Shown: positions 1 through 10,889 of the stretch, in pieces
Layout: every line of letters starts with the position of its first letter
How positions within the stretch are numbered: the first letter of the stretch is position 1
Assembly: GCF_043641665.1 (NCBI RefSeq)
Contig: NC_092181.1
Coordinates: forward strand, 5,804,921-5,868,920
Length of the DNA: 64,000 nt
DNA from: Enoplosus armatus
Taxonomy: Eukaryota > Chordata > Actinopteri > Centrarchiformes > Enoplosidae
Reading direction: 5' to 3'
Notes under the pieces: generated by a model
Database searches by the model: none
Told to the model about the DNA's origin: nothing
Seen by the model: the letters and a program-made list of their open reading frames with translations, nothing else
Position numbers and translations under genes: made by a program

Positions 1-185
1 CAAACGGAAACATTTTGGTCCCTAAATCAGTGCCACATTACAAAACCCAATTAAAACCTGGCTGTGAACTTTGAGGTTGGCAGATTCAAAAGAGTATTAA
101 GAAATAAAGACTGAGTGCAACTGCTGAGAAAAAAAAAAAGTTCCACTTTCTTCTGTGTGGTACCATTTATTTATGAGGTCTTAGT

Positions 186-515
186 TTTTAGCCATGCTAG
201 CAGTGTGGCTTTAGGGATGGCGACATCGGTCTACCGCTTTGGTCCAGACTTAATCTTAGAAACTATAATTTTATAATCAGATTGCCATGATGATACTCAT
301 GGCCCCCCAAATTATAATTGTGATCCCTTAATTTTTCAAATACGCATCAGTTGTATTATGTATTTTGCGTTTAGTGCCAATTAACAAATGTGGGCATGCT
401 AACATGCTAAACTGAGTTGGTGAACATGGTAAACGATATACCAGCTATGAGTCAGCAAGTTGGCGTTAATGTCATTGTGTGCATGTTAGCATTTAGCTCA
501 AAGCCCCGCTGTGCC
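186..515 (+). repeat. Dispersed repeat family A, copy 1
   Basis: The segment opens with 'tagccatgctagcagtgtgg' and ends with 'gttagcatttagctcaaag'. It shares these ends, and the internal phrase 'ggtgaacatggtaaac', with two other stretches of this window (about 29666-30023 and 46508-46783), all in the same orientation. From memory this is a very common short interspersed repeat of percomorph fish. No coding capacity is seen. It lies downstream of mgarp exon 3 as transcribed, probably in an mgarp intron. Confidence 0.65.
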
Positions 516-745
516 CCCTCCTCACAGAGCATGGCCGTATACTCTAGTACAAGTCTATATGCTGGGTCTGTAGTCTATTCATTTGCTGTGGACATGACAT
601 TATACCAATATTTCAATTATGTAATTTACAAGAAATTATTTGGAAACGTAACGACAATTTCTTGCACTGAAAGCCTATGCAGGCAATACGGGTTGCCACA
701 GAGTTATGCTCAGGAGTGTGTGTTTGGTGTGTGTCAGCAACTGAC

Positions 746-3700
746 CCTTTGCTGCAGAACTCATGTTGGCGAGTCTGTCCTCATAGCGCTCAGTATCACC
801 ATTGACGGTCTTGTAGGCCTGAGAGAAAGAGGGCAGATATGCACTTGTTACATTCCAGCACACAACAAATGATAAGAGTATAAGACAGCGCAAGGGGGCA
901 TTATGAAATAGTTAGACATTTTGTCCAACATGAGCCACCACAGCTGATACACACTTGCGCTTTGCCAAGAGCCTGACAGTAAACAGGAACAGCTATTGTC
1001 TGGGCAAAGAGCCGTCTGTGTCCCTTCCAGTGTCTGAGCTGTGGTGATGTCTGCGACACACAGACCAGTTTGTCCTGAGGCTGCATGTTAACTGGCTCCC
1101 AGTTTACACCAGCCAAGACGTCACACTGTAAAACTACAGAAGGACGATCGCAGGTAGCCAGTGCCGCTCTTCATGGTTTGGAATCAGAGGTGGAGGTCAG
1201 CCCTCACACTGGTGTTTAATGGATTCACACATCTTGTGTTCTTGTGGATGATGCCCACCTACATTTATAGTGTATGTGAAGTATTAATACATGCCAGTAG
1301 AGGACTTAGTGGCCCTTTCTGTTAAGTCTACCTGACATCAATTTCACATTTTTGCATCACAGGAAAGTCCAAAGATTTTCCTGCATAGTGTAGTGCCGTA
1401 ATGTTCCCATTTGTCACACCTGTCTTATGCAAATTAATACTTATTCGTGGGAAAGAAAGCCATCTTGAGCAATACATGGCCAGTGTGCAGGAGTTTTTAG
1501 TGTATTTTAAAGGTTTTTTTTTTCTTCAATTTATTTTGCTAACAAAAATCCTCTTTGTATTGCATTTTATCTAAATGGAAATTTCATTTGCATGCATGTG
1601 TATTAAGAAAAGTTACATTTTGCCAAATCTAATGGAAAATAAAGGTTTAAATTTAAATTTTTATATTTGCAGCCCTGGACTTCTATATTTTCAGCATATA
1701 CAGGAAGGAATGACCAAAATCTTTAAGTGCCTTGAGAACATAATGTCATTTACTATGCAAACTAAGGACAGAACCAAGTGATTACCCTTTCAAAGCATTC
1801 AAGCAATATTCCAAACTCTTTGGATCACTTTGAGCACTCACAGCTGATATTTATTTTGATTTTCAAGAGTTCTGGAGTTCAATACCACTCAAAGAAAGAA
1901 ATCACAGCGGAAGGACAGAAGGGTGTTAGTGCAGACTTGCAGGTCAACAACAAAACTGAAGGTGAAGCAGGAATGGAGAAATCTCAGATACTCACATAGA
2001 CGACTGCAGCAGTGAGGCCTCCTCCACACAGAACAAAGTACACAGTGTTGGTGGAGCCACCAGGAACCCCAAAGGCCATGTGTCGCACTGGAGCTGCTGA
2101 GAGACACACACACACACGTTGAGGGTTAGTTTGGAAATGTGATGGAAGCTTCAGCAAGGAGGTTTACATTTTGCTGAAATTCATACGATTAGAAAATTTT
2201 GAATGATTGCAATTTTTGGACCAGGATGGAGTTACTTGCGCCTTCATTCAACTGCTGATTGAACATATGCAGGGTATTCGCTTAGTTTCCAATCCAAAAT
2301 GAGCATCAATAATAAAATCACAGGAAAAGACAATCACAGTAAGTACTACACATTTGATGGTTTGTGGGTGTTTTGAGGAAACCGTCCCATCAGAAGTACG
2401 ACTTGGCACGAAGACCAGTGCATTCTGATAGCGTCAACATGTCTCCATCCCTTAATCCAGTTACACAATACAGCCCTGGTCATTTGTAGCAGAGGAGATG
2501 GAAAGACTTAGCAGCAGCCAAGCTAAACAACAAACTGTCCCTTAAACCAAATCCCCAGCACACACGAACACTGAAATGCTTCCTGCTTCACGATCTTAGA
2601 TATGCATCAAAAAAACAAAGCTGCAGAAAAATCATCTAGTGGGTTTGAAGTCATGCGAATTAGTCCCTCAACACATGCCAGGACTTATGCAGATCTGTGA
2701 AATGCTTCTTCTGTGAAACATTTGCTGGCGTTTAAAGGATTGCCAGTGGTGCATGCAGAGGAGGCCATAAATAAAACCACCCTGCATCAGTCTAATCACC
2801 TTCTACCTCGACCTCTCTCACACACACACACACACAAAAGAGTGTGCATCAGTTACAGTACATGCGATATCTTGAGCTTGACACCCTCCGTGTGTGCACA
2901 TGCATGACGTTTACCGCCTGAAGCAGAGAAAGAACACAATGTGCAGCCCCTTTTTGTCCTTCCCATGTTTCAGGTGTGTGTTCAAGCAAATCATAACTCG
3001 TCCTGTGACTTTTTCGCAGACAACTTGCATCTGTATATAACCAGTCACCGATTTACATAATATTGAAACAGTTCAATTTATAATCAAAATTTTAAAAAAG
3101 CTTCGACGACCTGAAGTGAGCTTTAATGTTAACCCATTCAAAAAAAAAAAAAAAAAAAAGGGGGGATTATTCAGGGGCTGGTGTTGAGTCAGAGGCAAAC
3201 ATCGCCTGAAAACTGAAACCATTGGAAAAACAAAACAAACATCAAAAAAGGAGTCGCTCATAGTGATCAACCCACAGAGCGTTATCACCTGGCTCCAGGT
3301 TCAGCTCATTGTTTAGCTGTCAATGTATGCAGCATAAACAGGTGACAATATTTAGATGTTTTGAGCCAACGTAGCAGTAAGTCCTCCCTCTTCCTCTAAT
3401 ACCCATGACACAGCAGCACTGCGCAGGGACAAGGCCAAGTACAGGTTATTTATACGAGTAATCAGTTAATCCCTGCAGTGAGGTTCAAGCCTGTGAAAAT
3501 GGACACGCATGTCAGACAACAGCTCACAAAATGGCTTCTATGGTAGTTCTGACACATGTATGACGTGTGAAGGTGTGCTCTCCTGCTTCTGTCTGTCAAC
3601 TGCCATGTGCTGACAGAGCAAATGAGGGAGGGGTATGCAGACCTGCAGGACAACCAGGACTTTTTTTGTTTTACAATCTACTAAAAGAACAACCCTAGTA

Positions 3701-4717
3701 TTGCAGGTAGAATAGAAATATTTGCACCAGTCAGGGCTTCAGCACCAGTCAGGGCTTCAGCACAAGCCCCCCCCCCAACAGGAAATTAAAGCAGCAGTTT
3801 GCCCTCAGGCTGAATTCCACATGTTCAGATCCCAAAGTAAAAGGATGATCTGGGCAAGGACGCGTGAAAAAGAGAAAATGTCCTGAAAGATACAAGTGAT
3901 CAGGTCTTAAAGCCCCTTCACCTCACATGCAAACCCCCTAAAGTCAGGTTTAAAGTGCAAATATGTGCGTTGACCCAGGTGTAATGGATGCAAAGAGTCA
4001 TTTTAAATTTTAAAGATGATACAAACAGCAGTGTCATGTGGATTTCTCATACATCCATGTGGTCCAGCTCATAAAAGACAAGTCCTGGGACAATGTGTTA
4101 CCATGACAAAAAGAATCGCTCGTAAAGCGTTATTTCTTCACAAACACTGGACTACACGCACGAGGCTTCAGCACTTGCATTAAAAATGAAATGCACTTGA
4201 TGCAACTTTGTTATAAAACCTTAAAATGAAGAGTTTCATTGGTGTGTGTTGCGCTCTTTCATAACCAGTGTGCAAGAAGAACTGCGTGTTCCCAAAGCAG
4301 GACACACCTCCCCCTGACTGACTGACTGCACAACACAAAACAGGCGAATGCATCTCTTTATGGGACTTTCACATGTAATTCCACATGATCAGTAAAATAT
4401 AGACATTTGAAAAAAAAAAGATCTCTGCTTCAGAAATTCACTTTTAAAAACATTTTTGTAACAAATTTGTAACCACATTTTGGACAGTTTTACAGTCTGT
4501 GAGACAGCCTTTCAGAGAGCAAAACCGTTTCAACTAGTCGTCAACTAGTAGCGGCTTGCACTCCACTTTAACTACTCTCCTTTCATGTGACGCCAAATCG
4601 CTCACAAACCACGCACGGGTCGTTAATGGGCGGCCTGAACTCACCGGTCGTGGGTGCGGGTTTGAAAGCCCTCCGCGCCAGCGGCCCGACTCTCTGCCAT
4701 GCCCGTCTGCAGAACAT
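746..4717 (-). CDS. mgarp: mgarp, mitochondria-localised glutamic-acid-rich protein (5' part; 3' end outside window)
   Basis: Three coding exons are seen: 4717-4645, 2096-1996 and 818-746. They join in frame (73+101+73 nt). Exon 1 begins MFCRRAWQRVGPLARRAF, an Arg-rich amphipathic stretch typical of a mitochondrial targeting sequence, and ends ACCG|GTGAGT. Exon 2 encodes a segment ending in a hydrophobic, Gly/Ala-rich membrane span (VYFVLCGGGLTAAVVY). Exon 3 begins AYKTVNGDTERYEDRLANMS, matching the span-AYKTV junction I recall for human MGARP. In the family, MGARP is a mitochondrial membrane protein linked to mitochondrial transport and steroidogenesis. The donor AAGG|GTCAGT at 746/745 is preferred; read-through instead reaches a stop at 675. 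The Glu-rich C-terminal exon expected of the family is not in the window. The neighbouring genes rab33b and naa15 support the call, because MGARP lies near NAA15 in human. Confidence 0.8.
2097..4644 (-). other. mgarp: mgarp intron 1
   Basis: No coding exon is apparent. It holds a short CA run (about 2819-2839), a run of about 18 A followed by GGGGGG (3141-3166), a 20-bp near-perfect tandem duplication around 3724-3762 ('caccagtcagggcttcag' twice) and a C9 run (about 3768-3776). The intron is bounded by a GTGAGT donor and a CTCTCAGCAG acceptor region. Confidence 0.6.
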
Positions 4718-4870
4718 CTCGGCTCGGTTATCAGCAGCAGGTAGACGAGTGCGTGAGCGTTTGTGTTCGCAGCAGGTTTTAAAGATGAGCGAGGAGGAGC
4801 GCTCAGCTGCTGCCCGACGCTGATTGCAAATGGGACACCCCCACTTTCAAAAAAAAGATGAGTTCACTAG

Positions 4871-4885
4871 CGCGCCCCCTACCGG
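4871..4885 (-). promoter_or_regulatory. CTCF-like motif
   Basis: Read on the minus strand the sequence is CCGGTAGGGGGCGCG, close to the vertebrate CTCF core (CC-N-S-YAG-G-GGGC). It lies about 155 bp upstream of the mgarp start codon. It was matched by eye only. Confidence 0.4.
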
Positions 4886-5435
4886 GAAACAGGCAGAATA
4901 ACGGGAGGCTGTAAAGATCTCCGATAGCTCTGCTTTGAGTTACTTACAGCACAACTGTTGTAAAGTAGTCCATTTGCGATGTCATGCATTTATAGTGACG
5001 TTATGATATTAGAGTTTATATCCGGGGCAGGTTTGCAGTTTTTGGTTTGTGCCATGCTTTACAATACACCATGAACCACTCCACTAACATGAGATGAAAT
5101 CAGGATGACTCTGGTGTGACTGTGGAGGATCAGACGTCCCTCACGCTGGCTTTAAGTGGATTACAGTCCCATGTGGTTGCATGGAGAGAGACAGTGAACT
5201 GCGGTTGCATAATACACACTGTCCCAGAGCTATTGTGGGCCTGCATCATGCATATGGCTCTGACCGGCAGAGCCGAGGCCAAAGCTAGATGGGAAGAGAG
5301 AGAGAGAGAGAGAGAGACTTGCTGTTCTCTTCATGTTTAAACATTATGAGTGACTTTTAGAAATGCTGTACTTGTTTCGTTGACAACGGCTGATCCAGGA
5401 TCCATGTTTGCTTACAATCACCATGCGGTGTCTCT

Positions 5436-5450
5436 GTCGCCCTCCAGTGG
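5436..5450 (-). promoter_or_regulatory. CTCF-like motif
   Basis: On the minus strand this reads CCACTGGAGGGCGAC, matching the core CCASYAGRKGGC at nearly every position. It lies in the mgarp-rab33b intergenic interval. It was matched by eye. Confidence 0.4.
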
Positions 5451-6233
5451 TTAAGGAGGCATCAGGACACCAACAAGACACGTACCAACGGATTACACAC
5501 GCACTGTATAAAAACATCACAGGTGGGTGCATTTGTGGATCGTGGCCACAGGTGGCAGTTACAGAATAATGTTAGTGCTAAAACCTAGTATAACAGTAGC
5601 ACAGGCAAAACCCCCTCAGTGTACTGAACTGAGAAAGGGGGGCGTTTTATTGCTTGTCAATTCACCTTTTCATTTGTAAACAGAAGAATTTGTTATATCT
5701 TCCTTCAAAAGTTACATAGTGTCACTTTCATACTTAAGAGATTTAGTATTGCACTCCCATGACTAAGAAAAGACACACAAGATGTCCTGGCTTTTATTCC
5801 CCTGTCTTGGTGAAGCTCTAAAACCACTGGATCCCACATTTCCCACAATGCAACTCCAGTGTGTCTTTTGAATAGTCTCTTCCTGCCTGGTAAACTCCCA
5901 AGTCTCCACCACCAGTTTGTACCAGTGTAAAGTCTTTCTGTTCAAGTTTGTAACCTCACCTTGTTGTCTAAAACTTTAAGTAGGCCTTCTCTGAAGTATT
6001 GCACTTTGTTACAGAGGAAATCGTCGTCAGATGACCAGAAATGACGTAGCTGTTTCCACTTTCCCCACTCATTCAGTACATCGCATTTTATTGAAATCTT
6101 TTGTTATGGCAAATTAGACAAACATAAAAGAACTGCGATGGGACATTCTCTCCTCCAGTTATCATCTGTCCTGAGTCTAGAGAAGGACCTCTACCATTTG
6201 TCCGTTGAATGTTGCATCAATGTGACACTGTGT

Positions 6234-6234
6234 G

Positions 6235-6267
<33 letters not shown>

Positions 6268-6273
6268 CACACA
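6234..6273. repeat. AC microsatellite
   Basis: An almost uninterrupted (AC)n of about 40 bp with one AAAC interruption, in the mgarp-rab33b intergenic space. Confidence 0.9.
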
Positions 6274-6661
6274 GCTGTACCTCTGGTGTGTTGCAGGATC
6301 TACATTTGTCTAGACCAATGAGCAAGAAGAGGTTTGCCCTCATCACGTGAAGACCTCTGAATCATCAATTGGACACACAATCACAACACATGACATGATA
6401 CACTTTCCAACGCCCACACTCCTTATGCACAAGACCTGTGCATGACTGTTGTGATGTCTTGTGCATCTGTGGTAAACCCTTAACAGCCAGGACTAGATTG
6501 TACTGTATCATAACACCATATTATCAAAGTTGCTCGTATACAGAGACAGGACAGCCCGATGTTTGGAATAAATAATACATTTTCATTCAAGTTTTCATCC
6601 CGTGTCCTTGCGTTTACTGTTCTGCTATCTCTTAGTTTGTCTAATAGATGTTAAAAGAGGC

Positions 6662-7030
6662 ACAGAGATGGACCTTTTTGTTAAAGAGTAAGATCCCCCC
6701 CCCTTGCTCTCTGTTTTCTAGGAGCTCTTCATCCTTATACTCTGGCTCAAATAAACAGGGACGGCCATCAAATTCAAATGCCTCAGCTACATTGTGGAAA
6801 TCAGCGAAATATTCAGCCATGACTTTGGAAATAAATTCCGGCTCGCAGTTCCTCTCTGTGAACTCCAAACTCCTCTCTCCAACTCTGATTCATGTTTCCA
6901 TGTTTCGTCTTCCTGCAACAACTCACTTCTCGCGAGATTTCAGAGCGAGAATTCTCCTCGAGCGAGACTTCTGCTTCTGCTTTTTTTTTAAAAAAGGATC
7001 TTACTCTTTAACAAAAAGGTCTGTCTCTGT
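6662..7030. mobile_element. Foldback (TIR) element with captured or relic ORF
   Basis: Positions 6662-6696 and 6996-7030 are 35-bp inverted repeats differing at only two positions, enclosing about 300 bp. This is the structure of a MITE-like element. The minus strand across 6868-6641 reads as an open frame containing GRPCLFEPEYKDEELLENRE, a string resembling proteins repeated many times in fish genomes. No transposase is present. No clear target-site duplication was found next to the arms. Confidence 0.6.
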
Positions 7031-7267
7031 AGGGATCCTTTCCATGATGTTGTCAGACACTTAGAGTAACAACCTGAGTCAGTGGCAAAAATTAGCACTT
7101 TAAGTGGATGTACATTTGATGGGTGCAATTGCCCCCAAGGATTACTTTGCAGACCGTTGATATACTGGGCCAGTTCCAAAACATTTTGTACCTATTAGTC
7201 ATTTACACCCAAAAATGTGTAAAAATGGGGCTACTGCTGGGGAAGGCAAGTTAGCCGAATCGAACTA

Positions 7268-7280
7268 CCACTGGGGGGCA
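7268..7280 (+). promoter_or_regulatory. CTCF-like motif
   Basis: The sequence CCACTGGGGGGCA on the plus strand matches the CTCF core. Its orientation is opposite to the copies at 4871 and 5436. It was matched by eye. Confidence 0.4.
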
Positions 7281-7904
7281 CGAAACTCAGAAATGTACTA
7301 ATTCTTCACATGGGGACTTTAAAGCCCCTTTTCCACCGTGACATCACGGTCATGTCCATTAAGTAAAGCAGAATGTTGATCACGTTCATATCATATTGGA
7401 GTTTCTGTAATTTAAAGTTTCGGACATTTGTGTCGACATCCAAGTTGCAATTATGACCTGGGAACAGATTTTTCTGTAAACTCCAATTTATCCGACTTAC
7501 AAAATAACATGGAAGAGTCTGAACAAACATGGATGCCTCACATCAGCCAAAGTCCGTCTTTCAAGGTGATGAAACCCACATTTAATAGTGAGAGCTAACC
7601 TGCTAATACACAGTATTTTCAACCATCACGCCGTAAACTCTGCATTTACGGAACTGAGTCATCAGATAGTGGATCGTGTTCAGACGGAGGGACGAAACCC
7701 CGTCAGGTGGTTCATGCTGCACCGCTACTTGTTTGCACTGTTGGGCTGCAACAAGTCAAGAGTCTGAAAGGGATCACACCCCAAATAATATGAGCACAGC
7801 CATGGCTGGCTCCCAGCGAGACAAAACACATTGAAAATAAACACATCAAGGCACTAAAAAGGTTGCTTGGATCAGAGCCTCCACCACATAATGTTTCACA
7901 GTCT

Positions 7905-7910
7905 TTTATT
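7905..7910 (-). terminator. Candidate rab33b poly(A) signal
   Basis: TTTATT on the plus strand is AATAAA in the minus direction, about 300 bp past the rab33b stop. It is the nearest canonical signal that I saw. Confidence 0.45.
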
Positions 7911-8104
7911 TTGTAGCAATTGTAAACAATCAGATCACAAATATACACGACAATTTTAGGACATCTGACATATTTAAGAGTATAAATATTAAAGTTGTGT
8001 GTGGGAGTCACAGTAACTATATTTCAAATGTAAATGTTTTGCATTTTTGATGTTTGTCTTTGGTTAAAAATGAAAATTGTGCACCATATGGTCATTCTCG
8101 TATT

Positions 8105-8105
<1 letters not shown>

Positions 8106-8145
<40 letters not shown>
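8106..8145. repeat. CA microsatellite in the rab33b 3' UTR
   Basis: An uninterrupted run of about 19 CA units lies about 65 bp downstream of the rab33b stop. It would be present in the mRNA as GU repeats if the poly(A) site near 7905 is used. Confidence 0.85.
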
Positions 8146-8147
<2 letters not shown>

Positions 8148-8207
8148 ATACACTCATGAAGAGCCACATAAAGTCATATTCTTGGTCAACAGTTTTCTCT
8201 CTCTCTC

Positions 8208-10291
8208 TCAGCAGCAGGTCCACAGCTCTTTCTCTGGTCTTTTCTTGTTTAGGACTTTAAAGGACCCGCTGTACGCCAGGTGGTTCGCTGCTTTCTTCTG
8301 TCTCTTCAGTTTGGCACCAACAGCAACGACGATGTCCTCCACCTTGTCCTGCTGGTACGGCACCTCTCCATCACCCATACGTCGACCAGTCGTGCATTTG
8401 TTTGGCGGGCTCTTGGCTGACGTCTCAAAAAACATCATGCGGTGAGCTGTGGCGAAGCTCATCGCCCGCTCCTGGCCCACCTGGCCATCAGTCCTGCGGG
8501 GGTCACGGAGGTCACTCTTGTTACCCACCAGGAACCTGTGGAGGAGAACAGGCAGCGGAAAGGTAGATGACATTAAACAAAAAAGTACTCTGGTCGTAGG
8601 ATGTCGAGCAGCCGGGGAGCTGGTGTGGCTACCTGGGGATTTCCTGTCCGAGGGAGTTCTGCCTGTACTCCTCTACCCAGGTGGTCAGGCCACTGAAGCT
8701 GGCAGGGCAGGTGACATCATAAATGAAGAGCACGGCGTGCACGTTACGGTAGTAGTGCTGCACCATGGATTTGCGGAAGCGCTCCTGTCCTGCCGTGTCC
8801 CACAGCTGGAGCTGGTGGGAAATGAAAGGAGAGAGTGAGAGACTGACATCTCAACGGCTGGCACTGAGGAGGAGGAGGAGGAGGAGGAGGAGGTGGTAGA
8901 GACAAAAAACAAACACGAGAAAGAGGAAATGAATGAGAAGGAAGGCACATAGGGGAAAAGAAATCATGTGTTGAAATACCCCCAACACCATGCAGGAAAA
9001 CACACACACACACACACGCACACATACGCACAGAGTCATCACTGAAAAGGAACAAAGAAAAGGAATAAACAAGTTGATCATTAGAAAGTCACATCGCTCT
9101 GCTGGGCTCGCTCATAGTGATAAATCTCTTGAAACAATCCGTACATTTGACACCAAACAAACATACAAAATAACACAAACATAAAAACTGACGAGGGGCA
9201 GGCCTCGCATGGCCGCACACCTCAAATATTTGAGTCATTTTAATTGTCACTTTGTCATTTGTTTATGAGGACTAACCCCCAGAAAGTGGTGACTGTGAAC
9301 AGAACACACAAAGGGCTGTCCAACTCCCGTATCGATTTAATGCACTGGAAACAAAGCTTCAGCCTCCCCTGGCAGACACTTCCTCTGTCATGTGGTCGTT
9401 TCAAGACACTCACACAGGAAACAGCACAAACCAACTAACACCCACAGATTTAATACAGGATCACGGAATCAGCAGAGTCCTGTATTGTGTTTACATGATA
9501 GGGTTCGAATCAAAACTTCACGTCACAACTGCAGGATCTGAAAATTCAGAGCTTTAATTCGATGACTTTGTGAGGCGCTTGATGCATCAGACAACATGCC
9601 TGTAAAATCAAGCATGCAGTCTCCACAGTGATTTACAGGCTGCTGCATTAGTTCTGCCAACACAAGCTGCTGTGCTGCTTGTCTGCCACCCAGAGACTTC
9701 TCAGTCCTTCAGTCAGGGAGAAATAGCCACACTGCAGTGTAGGACACTGTTGAAAAGAGCCTCTAAGAGTACTTAGAGGCAGCAGAGGAGAACAAATGCA
9801 GTGTAAAGCATGATGAAGCCACAGCTAACCTGTAGGAGTCTAACAGGAGGATTATGGCCTCTTTTACACATGAAGTCCCTGGTGGATCAGAGGTTTCTGT
9901 TTTGTTTGTCCTGATGCTTTAGTTGAATTGGGCCTGTGAGGAGCACTGACTTCATTATGAAAAGAACAAGTGTTTAACACACAACGCACACAAACCCTTG
10001 ATACAAAGAGAACCACCTCTGTGCGTAAACGCAGCAGTTTGGCACAGTCCTGCGCACGGCACCGCCGGTTACCTTAATTTTCTCTCCGTCGACATCCAGC
10101 AGTCTCTCGCGGAAGTCCACCCCGATGGTGGCCTCCACTCTGCGGGGGAACTCTCCGGCGCAGAGTCGGTGTGTGAGGCAGGTCTTCCCCACCCCGGAGT
10201 CTCCGATCACCAGCACCTTAAAGGTCCGGCAGCGAGCCAGCAGAGAGGACACGCTGCCCAAAGAGCTGGAAAACTCCTGAGATGACTCCAT
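8208..10291 (-). CDS. rab33b: Rab33B-like small GTPase
   Basis: Exons 10291-10073, 8811-8633 and 8535-8208 join in frame to 241 aa (human RAB33B is about 229). All G motifs are visible: P-loop GDSGVGKT (30-37), switch I Thr in EATIGVDF (53-60), DTAGQ (78-82), NKSD (138-141) and SAK (172-174). [17 protein letters not shown] is the Rab33 signature. The protein ends in Cys-Cys, so double geranylgeranylation is expected (human ends CWC). Rab33B acts at the Golgi in retrograde traffic and binds ATG16L1 in autophagy. The start MESSQEF aligns with the human internal MESS. The stretch between SAK and the last helix is about 16 residues longer than in human, and the tail is strongly basic. The intron 8536-8632 interrupts the IPR|FLVGNK segment. 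Position beside naa15 supports Rab33B over Rab33A; sequence divergence leaves a teleost-specific paralogue possible. Confidence 0.85.
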
Positions 10292-10876
10292 TTCCCCGCC
10301 GCTCACAGTCAAGTCACTGGAAAACAAAGCTCAAGACGGGTCCGGCAAAGGTCTCTAAAGATGCGGCTCCACCGACCTGAGCTTGTGGAAAAACACACTT
10401 TCTTTTGACTATTCAGTGTAACTTTTCCGGCCAAAAGCTCTTTGAACGCTCCCCGCGGCGCTGAGCAGCTTGAGTGAAAGGAGGGGAGTGGGGGGGGGGG
10501 TCATTTGGCAGCATGATGATGACTGAAGTCTGAGGGTGGAGAGATGGTCAGAGGAGGAGCAGGCATCAGCATATGGGCCTTAGTCTCTAGGCAGACAAAC
10601 ATGATGGATTCCTCTGGAAAGCTGTTTGGTACAAGTCCCCCAACCTTTTCATTTTGTCCCAAAAATACAAAACCTTTAACTGATGTGGGACCTGCCTGAG
10701 GAGGCAGCAGCACTGCAAGCGACCTGTCTGTCTGTTTATATTACGTTTTATGTGAGTCCACCTGTTAGTTGTCTGCCAGACACATAAACATTTATTGTGG
10801 ATCAGAGACATGCTGAATTAAACTTTGTATGTTTCACCTCAAACACATCCACGTTCACAGCAGCGGGACATGCTGC

Positions 10877-10889
10877 TGCCCCCTGCTGG
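10877..10889 (-). promoter_or_regulatory. CTCF-like motif upstream of rab33b
   Basis: The minus strand reads CCAGCAGGGGGCA, essentially the textbook CTCF core, extended by GCA. It lies about 590 bp upstream of the rab33b start, between rab33b and naa15. Confidence 0.5.

Larger units (their letters stand above)
4718..8207. other. Intergenic interval between mgarp start and rab33b stop
   Basis: About 3.5 kb without a supported exon. The first 250 bp next to the mgarp start are CpG-containing and probably hold its promoter and 5' UTR. Further in are a GA run (about 5297-5317), three CTCF-like cores, an AC microsatellite, a 369-bp foldback element and, at the right end, the rab33b 3' UTR. Confidence 0.6.

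Noticed and set aside
4556..4823. Plus-strand open frames of 62 and 78 codons over the GC-rich block at 4.6-4.8 kb
   Set aside because: They are antisense to mgarp exon 1, which has a mitochondrial-type N-terminus, a good donor and in-frame continuation.
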